From Sulfurimonas sp. (lineage in GTDB: Bacteria; Campylobacterota; Campylobacteria; Campylobacterales; Sulfurimonadaceae), in contig NZ_JALOAA010000014.1 of NCBI RefSeq assembly GCF_023229025.1, positions 1 to 54,042 of the forward strand: a stretch of DNA of 54,042 bases, in the 5' to 3' direction. Below are positions 25,642 to 34,726 of this stretch, piece after piece. The notes beneath the pieces are model-generated. The model saw only the letters and a program-made list of their open reading frames with translations, did no database searches and had not been told where the DNA came from. Within the stretch, counting starts at the first letter, position 1. Every line of letters begins with the position of its first letter. Both the position numbers and the translations under genes were made by a program.

Positions 25642-26901
25642 CTACACTATCCTAATCATGACAGGCTTAAAGTTTACAAACTCTAAGCTCTCTAATGAGT
25701 TTATCAAGTTTTGAATATCCCTCTCATAAGCCGTATGTGTAGAGATTAATAAATTTGCAGAGTCTGATGATGTAGGTCTTTGAAGCATAGTTTCAACCGA
25801 TATATTACTATCTTCAAACATCTTGGTAACCTTTGCTAATACGCCTTTTTTATCAGATACATTTATACGAAGATAATATTTTGACTCAATATCTTCTATA
25901 GATTTAAGCTTTAATCCTGCTTCCATCGGTCTGTCAAAGCCAAGCATAGGTCTGCTTTTTCCGCTTCTTGCGATATCAATAATATTTGCTATAACTGCAC
26001 TTGCAGTAGCGTCTCCGCCTGCACCGGGTCCATAATATAGTGTTTCACCTACCTTGTCGCCTACAACACTAATTCCATTCATAACACCATCTATCTTTGC
26101 AATCATCTCATCTTTGTTTATCATGCTTGCGTGAACGCGAAGCTCCACCATGTCTGCATCTTTTTTAGCAATACCTAGAAGCTTAATAACATATCCAAAT
26201 TCGTTTGCAAACTCTACATCATCTTTTGAGACATTCTCAATGCCTTCAATCAAAATGTCTTCAGGTTTTGCATCTATACCGTAAGCGATACTTGCAAGGA
26301 TTAGAAGCTTATGTGCCGCATCATAGCCGCCTACATCAAAAGTCGGGTCTGCCTCTGCGTAGCCTAGATCTTGCGCATTTTTAAGGGCATCTGCATAGCT
26401 CATGCCGTTTTGAATCATCTCAGTAAGCATATAGTTGCTCGTGCCATTCATAATCCCGCTAATAGACTCTATGTGATTAGCCGAGAGTCCATCGCGAAGA
26501 GCATTGATAATAGGAATACCGCCTGCAACACTAGCCTCATACTCAAAAGCTATATCTTGCGCTATCTCTTGAAGTTCATATCTGTGGTAAGCCAAAAGTG
26601 CTTTATTTGCGGTTACAACTGCTTTGCCGTTTCTAAGAGCACGCTTGACTATCTCAAAAGCCTCATCAACACCGCCCATAAGCTCAACTACAATATCAAT
26701 TTCATCATCTTCTAGGATCTCATCAACATTGTCTGTGAGTTTAATATCTAAACCTCTATCTCTGTTTAGATCTTTTACTACTCCGCTTTTTACGACTATA
26801 TTGACTCCCGCACGAGCAGAGATCACATCAGCATTGTCTCTTAAAATTTGTGCTACACTCGTTCCAACAGTCCCAACGCCTATTATTCCTATCTTTATCA
26901 T
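25642..26901 (-). CDS. hom: Homoserine dehydrogenase
   Basis: This 419-residue enzyme reduces aspartate semialdehyde to homoserine for threonine and methionine synthesis. It has an N-terminal NAD(P) fold (IGVGTVGTSVAQIL), the family signature GIMNGTSNYMLTEM, the catalytic region DPTFDVGGYDAAHKL and KSRPMLGF, and a C-terminal ACT domain (about 345-419) for allosteric control by threonine. Length and domain order are standard. It follows the aminotransferase gene by 83 nt on the same strand. Confidence 0.96.
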   Translation of the reverse strand: MIKIGIIGVGTVGTSVAQILRDNADVISARAGVNIVVKSGVVKDLNRDRGLDIKLTDNVDEILEDDEIDIVVELMGGVDEAFEIVKRALRNGKAVVTANKALLAYHRYELQEIAQDIAFEYEASVAGGIPIINALRDGLSANHIESISGIMNGTSNYMLTEMIQNGMSYADALKNAQDLGYAEADPTFDVGGYDAAHKLLILASIAYGIDAKPEDILIEGIENVSKDDVEFANEFGYVIKLLGIAKKDADMVELRVHASMINKDEMIAKIDGVMNGISVVGDKVGETLYYGPGAGGDATASAVIANIIDIARSGKSRPMLGFDRPMEAGLKLKSIEDIESKYYLRINVSDKKGVLAKVTKMFEDSNISVETMLQRPTSSDSANLLISTHTAYERDIQNLINSLESLEFVNFKPVMIRIV

Positions 26902-26984
26902 ACCGTTTCCCTATTTTTTTAATATTAATTAAACCAAGCCCAACTATTATTCAATTACCAATGCTTTGCCTAAGGACTAGGTTA

Positions 26985-28205
26985 TTACTTCTCTTGCTCT
27001 GTAAACTGTTTTAAAAACTCTTTTATATTTCGTGCTGCTTGACGAATTCTGTTGTCATTCTCTATCAGAGCTATACGAACATAACCCTCTCCATACTCGC
27101 CAAAACCAATCCCCGGAGCAACAGCTACTCCGGCTTCTACAAGCAGCCTCTTTGAGAACTCCAAGCTACCAAGATGCGCTACACACTCAGGAAGCTTTGC
27201 CCATACAAACATACTTGCTTGATTTTTTCTAATATGCCAACCCGCTCTCTCAAATGCCTCTAAAAGAATATCTTGACGATGCTCATACTTTGCAGTAATA
27301 TCTCTAACACACTGCTGGTCGCCGTTTAATGCTACGGTAGCCGCCACTTGGATAGGAGTAAACATACCGTAATCAAGCCAAGACTTAATTTTTTGAAGTG
27401 CTCCGATAAGCTTTTTGTTACCTACAAAAAATCCCACGCGCCATCCAGCCATATTGTAACTCTTTGAGAGAGTAAAACTCTCAACTGCTACATCTTTTGC
27501 ACCCTCAACGCTCATGATAGATGGTGTAACATAGTCACAAAATGTTATATCGCCATACGCAATATCGCTGATGACATAAAATCTAAGCTCTTTTGCAAGC
27601 GCTACAAGTCTGACATAAAAATCCTGCGTAACGGTTGCTGTTGTAGGGTTGTGCGGAAAATTAACTAACACATACTTTGGTCTAGGAGCACTCTCTTTAA
27701 AAACCTTTACGAGATCTTGGAAAAACTTATCTTCATTTATCTTAAAATCTTCATCAAACTCTATTCCAAATTTGATTACGCTTGCGCCTGCTAATATAAA
27801 TGCATACTCATGAATTGGATATGTCGGGTCCGGCACAATGGCAACATCGCCGAGATTAGTTATAGCGTATGCAAGATGTGCATACCCCTCTTTTGAGCCC
27901 ATAGTTGCGACACACTCTGTCATAGGGTCTAAATCGCAGTCATATCTTCTTTTGTACCAATCTGCAATTGCCGTTAAAAGTTTTGGTATTCCTTTTGATG
28001 TTGAGTAACCATGTGTTTTTGTCTTTTGTGCAGACTCAACAAGCTTCTCTCTAATATGCTCAGGAGTATCCCCATCAGGATTTCCCATAGAAAAGTCTAT
28101 TACATCTGCACCTGCTCTACGCTGTGCCATTTTCAACTCATTTACCTCGGCAAAAACATACTTTGGTAATCTTTTTACTCTATCAAACTCTATTTCGTCA
28201 AACAT
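26985..28205 (-). CDS. Class I aminotransferase, AlaC/DapL-like
   Basis: This 406-residue PLP-dependent enzyme carries the PLP Lys in FTLSKSYNMAGWRVGF, with NFPHNPTTATV, SDIAYGDITF and the substrate Arg in YVRIALIENDNRIRQA. The N-terminal PKYVFAEVNELKMAQRRAG is typical of AlaC-type alanine/glutamate-pyruvate transaminases, which are often annotated as LL-diaminopimelate aminotransferase in this phylum. The exact substrate is uncertain. It precedes hom, so the pair may serve the aspartate family of amino acids. Confidence 0.9.
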   Translation of the reverse strand: MFDEIEFDRVKRLPKYVFAEVNELKMAQRRAGADVIDFSMGNPDGDTPEHIREKLVESAQKTKTHGYSTSKGIPKLLTAIADWYKRRYDCDLDPMTECVATMGSKEGYAHLAYAITNLGDVAIVPDPTYPIHEYAFILAGASVIKFGIEFDEDFKINEDKFFQDLVKVFKESAPRPKYVLVNFPHNPTTATVTQDFYVRLVALAKELRFYVISDIAYGDITFCDYVTPSIMSVEGAKDVAVESFTLSKSYNMAGWRVGFFVGNKKLIGALQKIKSWLDYGMFTPIQVAATVALNGDQQCVRDITAKYEHRQDILLEAFERAGWHIRKNQASMFVWAKLPECVAHLGSLEFSKRLLVEAGVAVAPGIGFGEYGEGYVRIALIENDNRIRQAARNIKEFLKQFTEQEK

Positions 28206-28296
28206 GAATATTCCTGCTTAAATTATTAATGACATTCTATCGAAAAAATTTTATAATTTGTTTACAAGCAACTCCAAAGCGATATAAACAGAACTC

Positions 28297-29160
28297 TTAC
28301 AGAGGGGCTTGTACTTTTTTTGCGGTTGGTTTTAAAACCAAGTCATCTTTTATATTTTTAAGAGAGTATATATCAGAAATCTTTATATAGTGTGTATTCT
28401 CTCTCATGTTGAGTGTTATATTGCTTCTTTTTTTATCTATCTTAATAACTCGCAGTAGCTTTAGGGATTTGTCATAATAGGCTATATAGGGATACCAATC
28501 ATTCCTATGAGAGCTTGATATCTCAATCTTATCTACTTTTGATACGTCTAACCAATATGAGTAGAGTGATCTCTTGAGTCTAAACTCCTCTGAGTCTTCA
28601 AGAGTGCTTACATCTAATTTGGCATCTTTCATATCAATCAAATATAGCCAGTCACTCTCATTCTCTCTTACTACATCAATAATTTCGCAATTACTCTTTC
28701 TTAGCTCTTGACTTAGAATCAGAGGATCTGCCGCATATTCAGAAATTAGACTTATTTTCCATGTAAATTTAGAGTCATTATAGCTTGACTCTTTTGTTAC
28801 ATATCTGTAGTAACCTAAATTTCTAAGCGAATCACTCATTATCTTTACAAAAAACAGAGGCACGCCCTCTGTCTTAAAGCTTATCTTTATCTCACGAGGA
28901 GTTTTAAAAAAGAGGTTTAAAATACCGTTATCTTTAAGTGTTTGGATTACTTTTACAGAATCTACTCTTCCTTGGCTGTTGTAGTAATCCGATCTTGGAG
29001 AGAAGATGATATCTATATAGGCTCTATCCTTGGCAAATGTAGCAGGAGCTATTAGGCTTTTTACTTTTTGAATTAAAGGATCATCGCTGTTTATCTCTTT
29101 TGGCTGCTGAGCTAAAAGAGAAGATATAAGCGCTACAGAGAGTAAAAATATTTTTACCAT
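28297..29160 (-). CDS. Secreted protein of unknown function
   Basis: This 287-residue protein has a signal peptide ending near LLA-Q. I recognise no domain. The mature part alternates strands and helices, contains Lys/Tyr-rich stretches (NLGYYRYVTKESSYNDSKF) and ends in a Lys/Pro tail. The start codon overlaps the end of the RodZ-like gene by 7 nt, so it is translated together with that bitopic membrane protein. It may be its periplasmic partner. Confidence 0.65.
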   Translation of the reverse strand: MVKIFLLSVALISSLLAQQPKEINSDDPLIQKVKSLIAPATFAKDRAYIDIIFSPRSDYYNSQGRVDSVKVIQTLKDNGILNLFFKTPREIKISFKTEGVPLFFVKIMSDSLRNLGYYRYVTKESSYNDSKFTWKISLISEYAADPLILSQELRKSNCEIIDVVRENESDWLYLIDMKDAKLDVSTLEDSEEFRLKRSLYSYWLDVSKVDKIEISSSHRNDWYPYIAYYDKSLKLLRVIKIDKKRSNITLNMRENTHYIKISDIYSLKNIKDDLVLKPTAKKVQAPL

Positions 29161-29936
29161 CCACTACCCCTATTTAAACTCTTAAACTCCTCAAAACTTA
29201 TCTCTTTTAGTTCAGAGTCGATATATGAAAATCTTATATTTTTAGGGTCTTGAAAGCTTTTTATTTCGCCGTTTATATCTATATCTATATGACCATGCCC
29301 AAATGCTAAAAGCCAATCTTTTGTAGTGTCAAACTCTAACTCATCGGAGAAAATCTTCTGATATTTTTTATGATTGGACAAATCAATATAACCCAACCAT
29401 ACTCTTGTCTTTGGAATAATTTTTAATGTTATCGGTTTTACCTCTATCTCCTGCTCTTTTTCTAGAGTCGGCTCTAGCAAACTCTCCTCAGTAATATTTT
29501 CATCAAACTCTGAGACATTCTCATCATCCTGAATTACTATAGTAGCTGCTTGAGAAGTAGTATTGTCTTCTAACATGTCGCTCTGTGGCGCTCTTGAAGC
29601 AAAGTAGAGCAGTGTTAGAATAATAATTAGCGCAATTACTCCATAAACAAAAGCAGGGTTTCTCTCCTTCTTTGATGATGAAAAAAGTTTAACTTTCTCT
29701 ATGTTCTCTTCAACCGGTGCATTACTCTCAAAATACTCTTTTGCTTTGCTTTTTAACTCACTTAAATCAACAGAGTACTCTCTCTCTAAAATAGATATAA
29801 AGCCCAACAGCTGAACACTACCCATGCCTTCAAAATTCTCATTAAATATTGCCTGAACATGCACTCTTGAAATGTGAGTTACTTCATGAACTTTTTGTAT
29901 GCCAATACTTTTTAATTTTTCAAGACCTTCACTCAT
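29154..29936 (-). CDS. Bitopic membrane protein, RodZ-like layout
   Basis: This 260-residue protein has three parts: a cytoplasmic N-terminus (1-95) with a helical region (IGIQKVHEVTHISRVHVQAIF and GFISILEREYSVDLSELKSKA) reminiscent of a degenerate helix-turn-helix; one membrane segment (about 96-114, FVYGVIALIIILTLLYFAS); and a periplasmic part with an acidic linker and a beta-rich end (ITLKIIPKTRVWLGYIDL). This is the layout of RodZ, the MreB-binding shape protein, though similarity is weak by eye. It overlaps rlmB by 4 nt and the next gene by 7 nt. An unrelated envelope protein is possible. Confidence 0.5.
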   Translation of the reverse strand: MSEGLEKLKSIGIQKVHEVTHISRVHVQAIFNENFEGMGSVQLLGFISILEREYSVDLSELKSKAKEYFESNAPVEENIEKVKLFSSSKKERNPAFVYGVIALIIILTLLYFASRAPQSDMLEDNTTSQAATIVIQDDENVSEFDENITEESLLEPTLEKEQEIEVKPITLKIIPKTRVWLGYIDLSNHKKYQKIFSDELEFDTTKDWLLAFGHGHIDIDINGEIKSFQDPKNIRFSYIDSELKEISFEEFKSLNRGSGW

Positions 29937-30613
29937 CTTCTCATCCTATCCATCAAAATTGCTCCGGCTGCACCGACATTTAAAGAGTCAAACTTATGCG
30001 CCATTGCTATACTTACAATCATATCCATTTTTGAGCTAACTCTTGTACTTAACCCTTCACCTTCACTTCCTAAAAAGAGGGCTCTTTTGCCTCTTACTTC
30101 TACTTCTCTAATGTCACCGCCTTGCATATCAGCACCATATGTGCTAAATCCTGACATCTTTAAGTCGTTTATAACATCATGAATATTTGTCTCTATCGCA
30201 AAAGGCATATCAAAAAGAGTTCCGGTACTTGTTCTAGTTACTGCTTCAAGAGGAAGTGATTTTACTCCACACGCAATTACAGCCTCTACGCCAAGTGCAT
30301 AAGCTGTTCTAATTATTGCACCGATATTCCCGACATCCGTCAAACCTGAGAGAACAAGCAGATACTCATAATCTAAAAAGGTTTTATAATCATGTAGCGG
30401 ATAGTCATCCACCTCTGCTAGTACTCCTTGATGGGAGGCATTTTTACACATTTTTCCTGCCGCATCAGATGGAATTCTCTTTATCTCAAAATCCATTTTC
30501 ATTAATCGTGAATACTCTTTTTTCTCTATCTCTTTTGCCAGATAAAGCCTCTTTATCTTTGCAGGATGATTATTTATAATATAGTTGATTGGTTGCTTTG
30601 CATAAATTAACAT
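29933..30613 (-). CDS. rlmB: TrmH-family 23S rRNA 2'-O-ribose methyltransferase (RlmB)
   Basis: This 226-residue SPOUT enzyme modifies G2251 of 23S rRNA in the E. coli homologue. The N-terminal L30e-like substrate domain is short; the knot motifs are LTDVGNIGAIIRTAYALG (motif 1), LFLGSEGEGLS (motif 2) and VSIAMAHKFDSLNVGAAGAI (motif 3). It lies 38 nt after rsmI in the ribosome-maturation operon. Related TrmH paralogues cannot be fully excluded, so the exact target base is by family analogy. Confidence 0.88.
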   Translation of the reverse strand: MLIYAKQPINYIINNHPAKIKRLYLAKEIEKKEYSRLMKMDFEIKRIPSDAAGKMCKNASHQGVLAEVDDYPLHDYKTFLDYEYLLVLSGLTDVGNIGAIIRTAYALGVEAVIACGVKSLPLEAVTRTSTGTLFDMPFAIETNIHDVINDLKMSGFSTYGADMQGGDIREVEVRGKRALFLGSEGEGLSTRVSSKMDMIVSIAMAHKFDSLNVGAAGAILMDRMRR

Positions 30614-30651
30614 TTGAACATTCTATCCAAAAAATTGAAAATAGTATATAT

Positions 30652-31467
30652 CTATAGCTTTAAGAGTCTCTCATAACAAGCTTTTGTATTTTCTCCTGTT
30701 ATTTTTGAGATAAGCTTTGCTTGAACTTTCTTTGGCAGATCAAGCTCTAAGATGTCATTTTGAGTTACGGCGCTACTTTTTTGTGCAGCAGATGCACTAA
30801 TGACTACAACCCACTCACCGCGAATATTTGCACCTATTGTTTGTTTTATCTCATCAGCAGTTCCAAAGTAGTAGCTTTGATGCTTTTTTGTAAGCTCTTT
30901 TGCTAAAAATATCTCTCTTGATGGATCCTCTTGAGCAATTTCAGTTAAGAGCTTTTCAACTCTGCGCGGAGACTCATAAACAACCGTGGTAAAGCCGCTA
31001 CCAAGAGCACCCAAAAGAGAAGCCTCTCTATCTTTACCCTTATGAGGTAAAAATCCCCAAAAAAGCATCTTTGTTTCTACAAATCCACTTGCAACAAATG
31101 CTGTCAAAAGCGCATTTGCTCCCGGTAAAACATCGTAAACAACACCATTTTTTTGGCAATACCTAACAAGTGCTTGACCCGGGTCACTGATACCGGGCAT
31201 CCCCGCATCACTTACATAAACAACATTCTGTTCAAAAAAAGAGTTCTCAAGAGACTCTATAAACTCTTTTTCATTATGTGAATGGAGTGAGATAAAATTT
31301 TGCTCAGGCTTAAAAGATGTGTCGTAACGCTCTTTTAGTATGTGGATTAGTTTTTTTGTAACGCGAGTATCTTCGCATAGAAGTGTATCGGCGCTACTTA
31401 GAGCCTCAATAGCTCTAAGCGATATATCGCCTATATTCCCAATTGGAGTCGGGAGAAGTGTAAGCAA
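30652..31467 (-). CDS. rsmI: 16S rRNA (cytidine-1402) 2'-O-methyltransferase
   Basis: This 271-residue SAM enzyme of the tetrapyrrole-methylase fold has N-terminal LTLLPTPIGNIGDISLRAIEAL, VSDAGMPGISDPG and LPGANALLTAFVASG motifs, which are diagnostic for RsmI. The start is TTG, 13 nt after the rpmE stop; family alignments begin exactly there and no Shine-Dalgarno is visible, so translational coupling to rpmE is likely. Confidence 0.95.
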   Translation of the reverse strand: MLTLLPTPIGNIGDISLRAIEALSSADTLLCEDTRVTKKLIHILKERYDTSFKPEQNFISLHSHNEKEFIESLENSFFEQNVVYVSDAGMPGISDPGQALVRYCQKNGVVYDVLPGANALLTAFVASGFVETKMLFWGFLPHKGKDREASLLGALGSGFTTVVYESPRRVEKLLTEIAQEDPSREIFLAKELTKKHQSYYFGTADEIKQTIGANIRGEWVVVISASAAQKSSAVTQNDILELDLPKKVQAKLISKITGENTKACYERLLKL

Positions 31468-31479
31468 GAGGAGTCTTGA

Positions 31480-31680
31480 TTATTTTTTTGCGTAACGTTG
31501 GTTGAATTTTTCAATTCTTCCTGCGGTATCTACCATTCTCTCAGAACCTGTAAAAAATGGGTGACACTCATTACAGATATCTATTCTCATCTCCTCTTTT
31601 ACACTCTCAGTCTCAAAGCTGTTTCCGCATGCACAGCTTACTGTACAGACTACTAATTTAGGGTGAAGATCTTTTTTCAT
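31480..31680 (-). CDS. rpmE: Ribosomal protein bL31
   Basis: This 66-residue protein starts MKKDLHPKLVVCTVSCACG and carries the four Cys (CTVSCACG, CNECHPF) of the zinc-binding form of L31, plus the conserved FTGSERMVDTAGRIEKFNQRY. I chose the ATG at 31680, preceded by AAAGG, over an upstream in-frame GTG at 31698. Its place next to rsmI is usual in this phylum. Confidence 0.97.
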   Translation of the reverse strand: MKKDLHPKLVVCTVSCACGNSFETESVKEEMRIDICNECHPFFTGSERMVDTAGRIEKFNQRYAKK

Positions 31681-31729
31681 TTTTTTGCCTTTTGACACTC
31701 GTTTGTGTGCGAATATCTATATATTTTTT

Positions 31730-31751
31730 AAATCCGTATGGGGGCGGATTT
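31730..31751. other. Hairpin between rsmE and rpmE
   Basis: A 7-bp stem (AAATCCG/CGGATTT) with an 8-nt loop lies 50 nt before the rpmE start and 29 nt after the rsmE stop. On the transcribed minus strand it is followed by A/T, not a T-run, so it may be a leader structure rather than a terminator. Confidence 0.35.
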
Positions 31752-31780
31752 TTAAGAATGGGATTATACCAATATTTATC

Positions 31781-32452
31781 TTAAAACAGTATTTTACTAG
31801 CTATTGCAACAACTGCACTCTCTGAACGCAGTACCATAGGTGTGTTTAGTCTAAATCTTTTTAAAGAGCTAAGAAGCTCTCTCTCTTTAGGAGAAAAACC
31901 ACCCTCGCACCCTATTAAAACAGTTCTTACGTCACTATAATCCTGCAGCGTATCATCACAAAAATCAAATACGTTAGTATCCGGAAACTTTGCTATGAAC
32001 TCCTCTACACTTCTATATGTATCAAACTCTATATAGTTGCTTCTTCCGCTTTGCTGCATTGAAGCTTCTATGATTCTCGTAAATCTTTTAAAATCAAGTT
32101 TAATGTTTTTTTGACTTCTTTGGCATGATATAAACGAGACTCTCTTAACACCTATTTCACAAAGAGAAGGGAGAACTTTTTCTATTGAGTTTGCATCTAT
32201 AACACACCAACCTATATGGAGGCTTTTGTTACTCTTTACCTCATATAACTCTGAAGAGATAAGCGCTAGCTCCGCACTTCTTGAATCAAGCGTATCGACT
32301 CTATATCTATGCAAGATTTCCAATTTTTCTCTTGACCTAAAAGATATCTCATCTCCCTCCTTATGGCGGCGGGCTTTAATTAGATATTTATAAAGCTCAC
32401 CTCTTATATGTAGAGTCTGCTCCCCTGCTTCATCATTGAGCACATATATCAA
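31781..32452 (-). CDS. rsmE: 16S rRNA (uracil-1498) N3-methyltransferase
   Basis: This SPOUT enzyme of about 223 residues has a PUA-like N-terminus (GEQTLHIRGELYKYLIKARR), the motif SMQQSGRSNY, and the knot sequence VLIGCEGGFSPKERELL followed by LRSESAVVAIASKIL, all diagnostic of RsmE. The frame is open further upstream (to a TTG at 32464), but homologous proteins start at IYVL, so I place the start at the TTG at 32452. There TTGA overlaps the stop of the preceding membrane protein gene. Confidence 0.93.
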   Translation of the reverse strand: MIYVLNDEAGEQTLHIRGELYKYLIKARRHKEGDEISFRSREKLEILHRYRVDTLDSRSAELALISSELYEVKSNKSLHIGWCVIDANSIEKVLPSLCEIGVKRVSFISCQRSQKNIKLDFKRFTRIIEASMQQSGRSNYIEFDTYRSVEEFIAKFPDTNVFDFCDDTLQDYSDVRTVLIGCEGGFSPKERELLSSLKRFRLNTPMVLRSESAVVAIASKILF

Positions 32453-32856
32453 AGCCACATCCAAAAGGAGATACTAAGAGTCACAAAAATCTCCCATAAA
32501 AATATCTTAATTGCATACGCTTTAAAGTTTTTAAATGCGTCTGGATCTTTTTTATTAATGTGACTAAGTGCTCTTGAGCGTTTTATCTCAAGATATATCA
32601 AAATAATCGCAAAGAGTATCATAGCGATATTCTCTATCGTAAAGTCCAGATGCTTTGCTGCCATCATAACAACCCCGGTAAAGATAACCATACCTATAGT
32701 AGTTGATACAATCGGCGTAAAAAGTAACATAGCTCTTGTGTACTTTGTTAAACTTTTTATACCATATAGCATAACAATATTTGCAAAAATAGCGCCTAAA
32801 ACTAGCCCAACACCCCAGTTGTGTGTTACAATACTCATATCATACATTTCATTCAT
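32449..32856 (-). CDS. Small integral membrane protein of unknown function
   Basis: This 135-residue protein has four hydrophobic segments (about residues 14-35, 43-65, 73-90 and 113-134) with a short basic loop (EIKRSRALSHINKKDPDAF) between the last two. I recognise no family. It overlaps rsmE and probably heads the ribosome-maturation operon. Several in-frame ATGs lie at the start (M1, M4, M7) and no ribosome site decides between them. Confidence 0.65.
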   Translation of the reverse strand: MNEMYDMSIVTHNWGVGLVLGAIFANIVMLYGIKSLTKYTRAMLLFTPIVSTTIGMVIFTGVVMMAAKHLDFTIENIAMILFAIILIYLEIKRSRALSHINKKDPDAFKNFKAYAIKIFLWEIFVTLSISFWMWL

Positions 32857-32927
32857 AGTGAAATATTACAATAAATTCAATAAAAAGAGGCTCTTAAAAT
32901 TAAAGAGGCTCACATGAAAGAAGAGAT

Positions 32928-34145
32928 ATGGCAGTTACTATAGAAAAAGCACTTGAGTATATTTATAAAAACGCTACGGCAAAATCACTGAAAATAGTGC
33001 CGCTTGAAGAGGCTTTAGGCTCTGTTTTGGCAGAGGAGATTACCGCATGCCACAATCTTCCGCCATATGATAATTCGGCAATGGACGGTTTTGCCGTAAA
33101 ACTAAATGATGCAGGCAAAGAGGTAAAAGTAAATCACACTATATTTGCAGGAGACAACTCAAAGGAGGAGCTAGAGAGCGGATTTGCCATCAAGATAATG
33201 ACTGGGGCTAAAATCCCTTCGGGATGCGAGGCAATCGTTCCTATAGAAGATGTTACTGATGCGGCTGGCGGTGTTAGGCTTCCCATTAATATAAAAGCAT
33301 CAAGACATATACGTTTGTGCGGCGAAGATATAAAAAGAGACTCAACTCTACTACACAAAGGGCAAAGAATCTATGCTCACCATATTACGCTTTTAGCGTC
33401 GCAAGGTATTAGCCATATAAAGGTTTATAAAAAGCCCAAAGTTGCCATCTTCGCTTCGGGAGATGAGCTTAAGATGCACTATGAGAGCATAGAGTCTTAT
33501 CAGCTCTACAATACAAACAGCCCTACCTTTTTTAGCAGAGCAAAAGAGCTTGGCTGTGAGGTTGATTTTATAGGTACTGCATGCGATTCACTTGAAGATA
33601 TCGCAGAGCATATAAAAAGCGCTCTAGAGAGCGATTTAATAATAACTTCCGGCGGCGTAAGCGTCGGGGATGCCGACTTTACAAAAGAGGCATTTGGTAA
33701 ATTCGGTTATGAGATATTTTTTGACAAAGTAGAGATAAAACCCGGTAAACCGACAACATTTGGGCGAATTAAAGATACTCTGGTATTAAATCTCCCGGGA
33801 AATCCGCTAGCAGCAGCACTCAATTTTGAGCTATTTGCTCAAAGCATCATCTTGGCTCTTAGCGGAGATGAGGCAAAATACATCTCTACAATAGAGACAA
33901 AAATGGGAGATAACTGCACTATAAGGGGAGGCAGAAGAACGCTTATTCCTGGATACTTTAACGGAGAGGAGTTTATGCCTTATGATAAATTCTCACCTGG
34001 AATGATAACACCTCTAGCGCTCTCAAATGCTTTTATCATAGCTGATGAAAATTGTCAACTAATAAAAAAAGAGAGTAGAGTCAAGATAATATCCACAAGG
34101 TTTAGCTTTAACTCAAAAGAGCAAAAAAGCCTCTCCTGTGGTTAA
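32928..34145 (+). CDS. moeA: Molybdopterin molybdenumtransferase
   Basis: This 405-residue enzyme inserts molybdate into adenylated molybdopterin. Motifs: LPPYDNSAMDGFAVKL near the N-terminus, GAKIPSGCEAIVPIED, the substrate/Mg region ITSGGVSVGDADF, KPGKPTTFGRI and LPGNPLAA. It supplies the cofactor needed by the formate dehydrogenase at 20354. It stands alone on the plus strand, and its end overlaps the convergent queD gene by 4 bp. The ribosome site is AAGAAGAG. Confidence 0.96.
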   Translation: MAVTIEKALEYIYKNATAKSLKIVPLEEALGSVLAEEITACHNLPPYDNSAMDGFAVKLNDAGKEVKVNHTIFAGDNSKEELESGFAIKIMTGAKIPSGCEAIVPIEDVTDAAGGVRLPINIKASRHIRLCGEDIKRDSTLLHKGQRIYAHHITLLASQGISHIKVYKKPKVAIFASGDELKMHYESIESYQLYNTNSPTFFSRAKELGCEVDFIGTACDSLEDIAEHIKSALESDLIITSGGVSVGDADFTKEAFGKFGYEIFFDKVEIKPGKPTTFGRIKDTLVLNLPGNPLAAALNFELFAQSIILALSGDEAKYISTIETKMGDNCTIRGGRRTLIPGYFNGEEFMPYDKFSPGMITPLALSNAFIIADENCQLIKKESRVKIISTRFSFNSKEQKSLSCG

Positions 34146-34723
34146 ACACTCTTAGGGTTAATAAAGCTTTCGCCGTTTTTTATCTTCTCAAAGAGTCTGG
34201 AGTCTTGCCAACCCTTTTGTATCTCTTGAGAAAATAGAATCTCATTTAAGTCAATTTTGCCCATTACCTCAGAGTAAGCATCCTCTCTAAATGCCTCTGC
34301 GTAGCCTGTTGCCGTCTCATGGATTATTACGCTGCGGAGTTTTACCTCTCTCTCCCCGTTAACCGTGCTTGTAAGTTTTAAGAGCTTGTCAATAAGTACA
34401 AAAAATATTCTGCTAAACTGCTCAGCTGATGGAGAGAGAGGAGTAACAACCCACCTTGCAGAGTGCTTTTTCATATCTTTTATATACTCTTCATCGTCAC
34501 TGCTCCATATAGTTATAGCATGGTCAAAGCTATCAATAATGTCTTTCATATTCTGCTTCATAAGTCCAAAATCATAGACCATCTGACCGTTATCTAAAAA
34601 ATTTGACTCAAAAAGAAGTTCAACTCTGTATGAGTGTCCATGAATGGAGCTTCTGCATTTTATACTAGAACACCCTCTTACTACATGAGCGTTTTCAAAT
34701 TTAAAAAGTTTTCTTATTATCAT
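34142..34723 (-). CDS. queD: 6-carboxytetrahydropterin synthase (QueD/PTPS family)
   Basis: This 193-residue enzyme makes 6-carboxytetrahydropterin for queuosine. Zinc ligands are His in FENAHVV and the HGHSY pair; the family Cys lies in RGCSSIKCRSSIHGH. A Glu in VIIHETATGYAEA completes the active site. It is the last gene of moaA-queE-queD, 3 nt after queE, with AGAGGTG as its ribosome site inside the end of queE. Confidence 0.93.
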   Translation of the reverse strand: MIIRKLFKFENAHVVRGCSSIKCRSSIHGHSYRVELLFESNFLDNGQMVYDFGLMKQNMKDIIDSFDHAITIWSSDDEEYIKDMKKHSARWVVTPLSPSAEQFSRIFFVLIDKLLKLTSTVNGEREVKLRSVIIHETATGYAEAFREDAYSEVMGKIDLNEILFSQEIQKGWQDSRLFEKIKNGESFINPKSV

Positions 34724-34726
34724 AAA

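Noticed and set aside
32881..32916. Repeated AGAGGCTC before moeA considered as a regulatory direct repeat
   Set aside because: There are only two short copies with no promoter context; chance is likely.
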